Part shown: one piece after another, positions 62,735 to 64,000 of the stretch
Position numbering within the stretch: position 1 is the first letter of the stretch
Layout of the letters: each line of letters begins with the position of its first letter
Assembly: GCA_947579665.1 (NCBI GenBank)
Contig: OX388341.1
Location: 620,001-684,000, forward strand
Direction of reading: 5' to 3'
Length of the DNA: 64,000 nucleotides
From: Sympetrum striolatum
Lineage: Eukaryota; Arthropoda; Insecta; Odonata; Libellulidae
Translations under genes and position numbers: made by a program
Notes under the pieces: generated by a model
What the model was told of the DNA's origin: nothing
Database searches by the model: none
Seen by the model: only the letters and a program-made list of their open reading frames with translations

Positions 62735-64000
62735 TTGCTGTTAATTGAGATTAAGTTAGCTATTGTTATCAAAAATAGAATACAATCTCTTACGATTCTT
62801 TTTCTCTTCCTGGCCATCATTAACTCGAATCATCTGCAATACAATGGAGTCACTGGTGATGCTGCGGTGCTTAGAAAGATTACGAGAGCAGGAAGCGGAG
62901 GATGCCTAATAAATTGAGTATTAAAGCAAACAATGCGTATTTAGTTTAACTGTCATTGCTGTTAATTGAAATTAAGTTAGCTATTGTTATCAAAGATAGA
63001 ATACAATCTCTTACGATTCTTTTTCTCTTCCTGTCCACCATTAACTCGAATCATCTGCAATACAATGGAGTCACTGGTGATGCTGCGGTGCTTAGAAAGA
63101 TTACGAGAGCAGGAAGCGGAGGATGCCTAATAAATTGAGTATTAAAGTATACAATGCGTATTTAGTTTAACTGTCATTGCTGTTAATTGAGATTAAGTTA
63201 GCTATTATTATCAAAGATAGAATACAATCTCTTACGATTCTTTTTCTCTTCCTGGCCATCATTAACTCGAATCATCTGCAATACAATGGAGTCACTGGTG
63301 ATGCTGCGGTGCTTAGAAAGATTACGAGAGCAGGAAGCGGAGGATGCCTAATAAATTGAGTATTAAAGCAAACAATGCGTATTTAGTTTAACTGTCATTG
63401 CTGTTAATTGAAATTAAGTTAGCTATTGTTATCAAAGATAGAATACAATCTCTTACGATTCTTTTTCTCTTCCTGTCCACCATCAACTCGAATCATCTGC
63501 AATACAATGGAGTCACTGGTGATGCTGCGGTGCTTAGAAAGATTAGGAGAGCCAGGAAGTGGAGGATGCCTAATAAATTGAGTATTAAAGTATACAATGC
63601 GTATTTAGTTTAACTGTCATTGCTGTTAATTGAGATTAAGTTAGCTATTGTTATCAAAGATAGAATACAATCTCTTACGATTCTTTTTCTCTTCCTGGCC
63701 ATCATTAACTCGAATCATCTGCAATACAATGGAGTCACTGGTGATGCTGCGGTGCTTAGAAAGATTACGAGAGCAGGAAGCGGAGGATGCCTAATAAATT
63801 GAGTATTAAAGCAAACAATGCGTATTTAGTTTAACTGTCATTGCTGTTAATTGAAATTAAGTTAGCTATTGTTATCAATGATAGAATACAATCTCTTACG
63901 ATTCTTTTTCTCTTCCTGTCCACCATTAACTCGAATCATCTGCAATACAATGGAGTCACTGGTGATGCTGCGGTGCTTAGAAAGATTAGGAGAGCCAGAA
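62735..64000 (+). repeat. Start of a further terminal-block copy, cut by window edge
   Basis: It repeats 58282-59547 unit by unit at offset 4453 bp, with small changes such as TTATTATCAAAG near 63203, CACCATCAACTCG near 63480 and ATCAATGATAG near 63875. The last unit begins at 63841 and is incomplete, so the array continues beyond the window. Confidence 0.9.

Larger units (their letters stand above)
1..64000 (+). repeat. 222-bp satellite DNA array filling the window
   Basis: The same ~222-bp sequence recurs head-to-tail from the first base to the last, always in the same orientation. Taking TTGCTGTTAATTGAG as unit start, units begin at 199, 421, 643 and so on, and the last starts at 63841 and is cut by the window edge. 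Landmarks in each unit are an AT-rich first 50 bp, a pyrimidine tract (about unit positions 61-77), a GC-richer core (about 111-173) with a purine tract, the hexamer AATAAA (175-180) and an AT-rich end. I estimate about 272 full-length and 29 truncated units. Unit lengths of 222, 221, 220, 121 and 60 bp are seen directly. Known biology: such arrays are non-coding heterochromatic satellites of eukaryotes. Species and chromosome position cannot be read from the sequence. Confidence 0.98.

Noticed and set aside
5317..62820. Antisense open frames of 60-70 codons, some starting with ATGATGGCC and rich in Lys/Arg
   Set aside because: They are the reverse complement of the pyrimidine tract and flanks of the same monomer. 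The basic residues come from AGG/AAG/AGA of the purine-rich complement, not from a conserved protein.
199..63802. Repeated open frames of 60-73 codons on the + strand beginning at TTG or GTG
   Set aside because: They recur once per monomer, mostly use non-ATG starts, have no recognisable domain, and are broken at will by 1-, 2-, 101- and 162-bp deletions and by GAGATTTAG stops. Differences between units (for example AAACAATGCG against TATACAATGCG) show no coding constraint.
1..64000. CRISPR array
   Set aside because: Regular repeats are present, but the unit is 222 bp with no short repeat/unique spacer alternation. The whole unit is repeated.
1..64000. CENP-B box in the monomer
   Set aside because: I looked for the TTCG....A..CGGG pattern. 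GTCGAATC and GAAGCGGAGG are the nearest parts, but they are not arranged as a box.
1..64000. tRNA- or SINE-derived monomer (B-box-like AGTCGAATCAT)
   Set aside because: TCGAATC matches the core of a Pol III B box, but the flanking GGT and CC are absent and no A box is seen at a fitting distance upstream.
1..64000. Transposon or LTR remnants
   Set aside because: No terminal repeats, target duplications or non-satellite stretch longer than a few bases were seen. All length changes are explained by monomer indels.

Overview
The whole 64 kb window is one head-to-tail satellite DNA array. I see no unique sequence, protein-coding gene, RNA gene, transposon insertion, CRISPR array or strand inversion anywhere in it. 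The monomer is 222 bp and about 36% GC (80 of 222 bases in a consensus counted by hand). Taking each unit from the TTG of TTGCTGTTAATTGAG, the first complete unit starts at 199 and the last partial unit at 63841. I estimate about 272 full-length units (mostly 222 bp, with 221- and 220-bp variants), 26 truncated units of 121 bp and 3 of 60 bp. Both window edges fall inside monomers, so the array continues on both sides. A long homogeneous AT-rich array with nested higher-order repeats is typical of eukaryotic heterochromatin (centromeric, pericentromeric or subtelomeric). The sequence does not let me name the organism or the chromosomal location.

There are two main monomer families. Type A carries CTGTCCATC, GAGTCTGTGG and TGAAGCTGCGG. 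Type B carries CTGGCCATC, GAGTCACTGG and TGATGCTGCGG, and is split into B1 (CTGCAATAC) and B2 (CTTTAATAC). Type A fills 1 to about 4 kb. Hybrid units (GAGTCACTGG with TGAAGCTG) span roughly 4-7 kb. Type B dominates from 7.5 kb onward, with single A units re-appearing at fixed places inside larger repeats.

Layout: 1-4633 type A with dimer and trimer duplications; 4634-7518 A-to-B transition; 7519-9072 early B units; 9073-12618 trimers of 664/665 bp; 13184-14310 partial copy of a large super-repeat; 14977-16752 an 888-bp tetramer present twice; 16531-21894, 21895-28286 and 28287-34845 three copies of the 5.4-6.6 kb super-repeat; 34846-36197 a 565-bp module; 36198-40193 444-bp dimers within a hexamer pattern; 41081-42210 two 565-bp modules; 42211-43540 443-bp dimers; 44428-52594 three blocks each opened by a 60-bp truncated unit, the second containing 666-bp trimers; 52595-53724 two 565-bp modules; 56165-64000 a duplicated block at offsets 3666 and 4453 bp.

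Because 222 is divisible by three, each monomer gives an open frame of about 71 codons from a TTG start, plus antisense frames. These are by-products of repeat length, not genes. The useful content is the evolutionary record: one 101-bp deletion and one 162-bp deletion that each appear to have arisen once and been amplified, offsets between copies that differ by whole numbers of monomers (the signature of unequal exchange), and a 9-bp inverted repeat that is perfect in type B and mismatched in type A.
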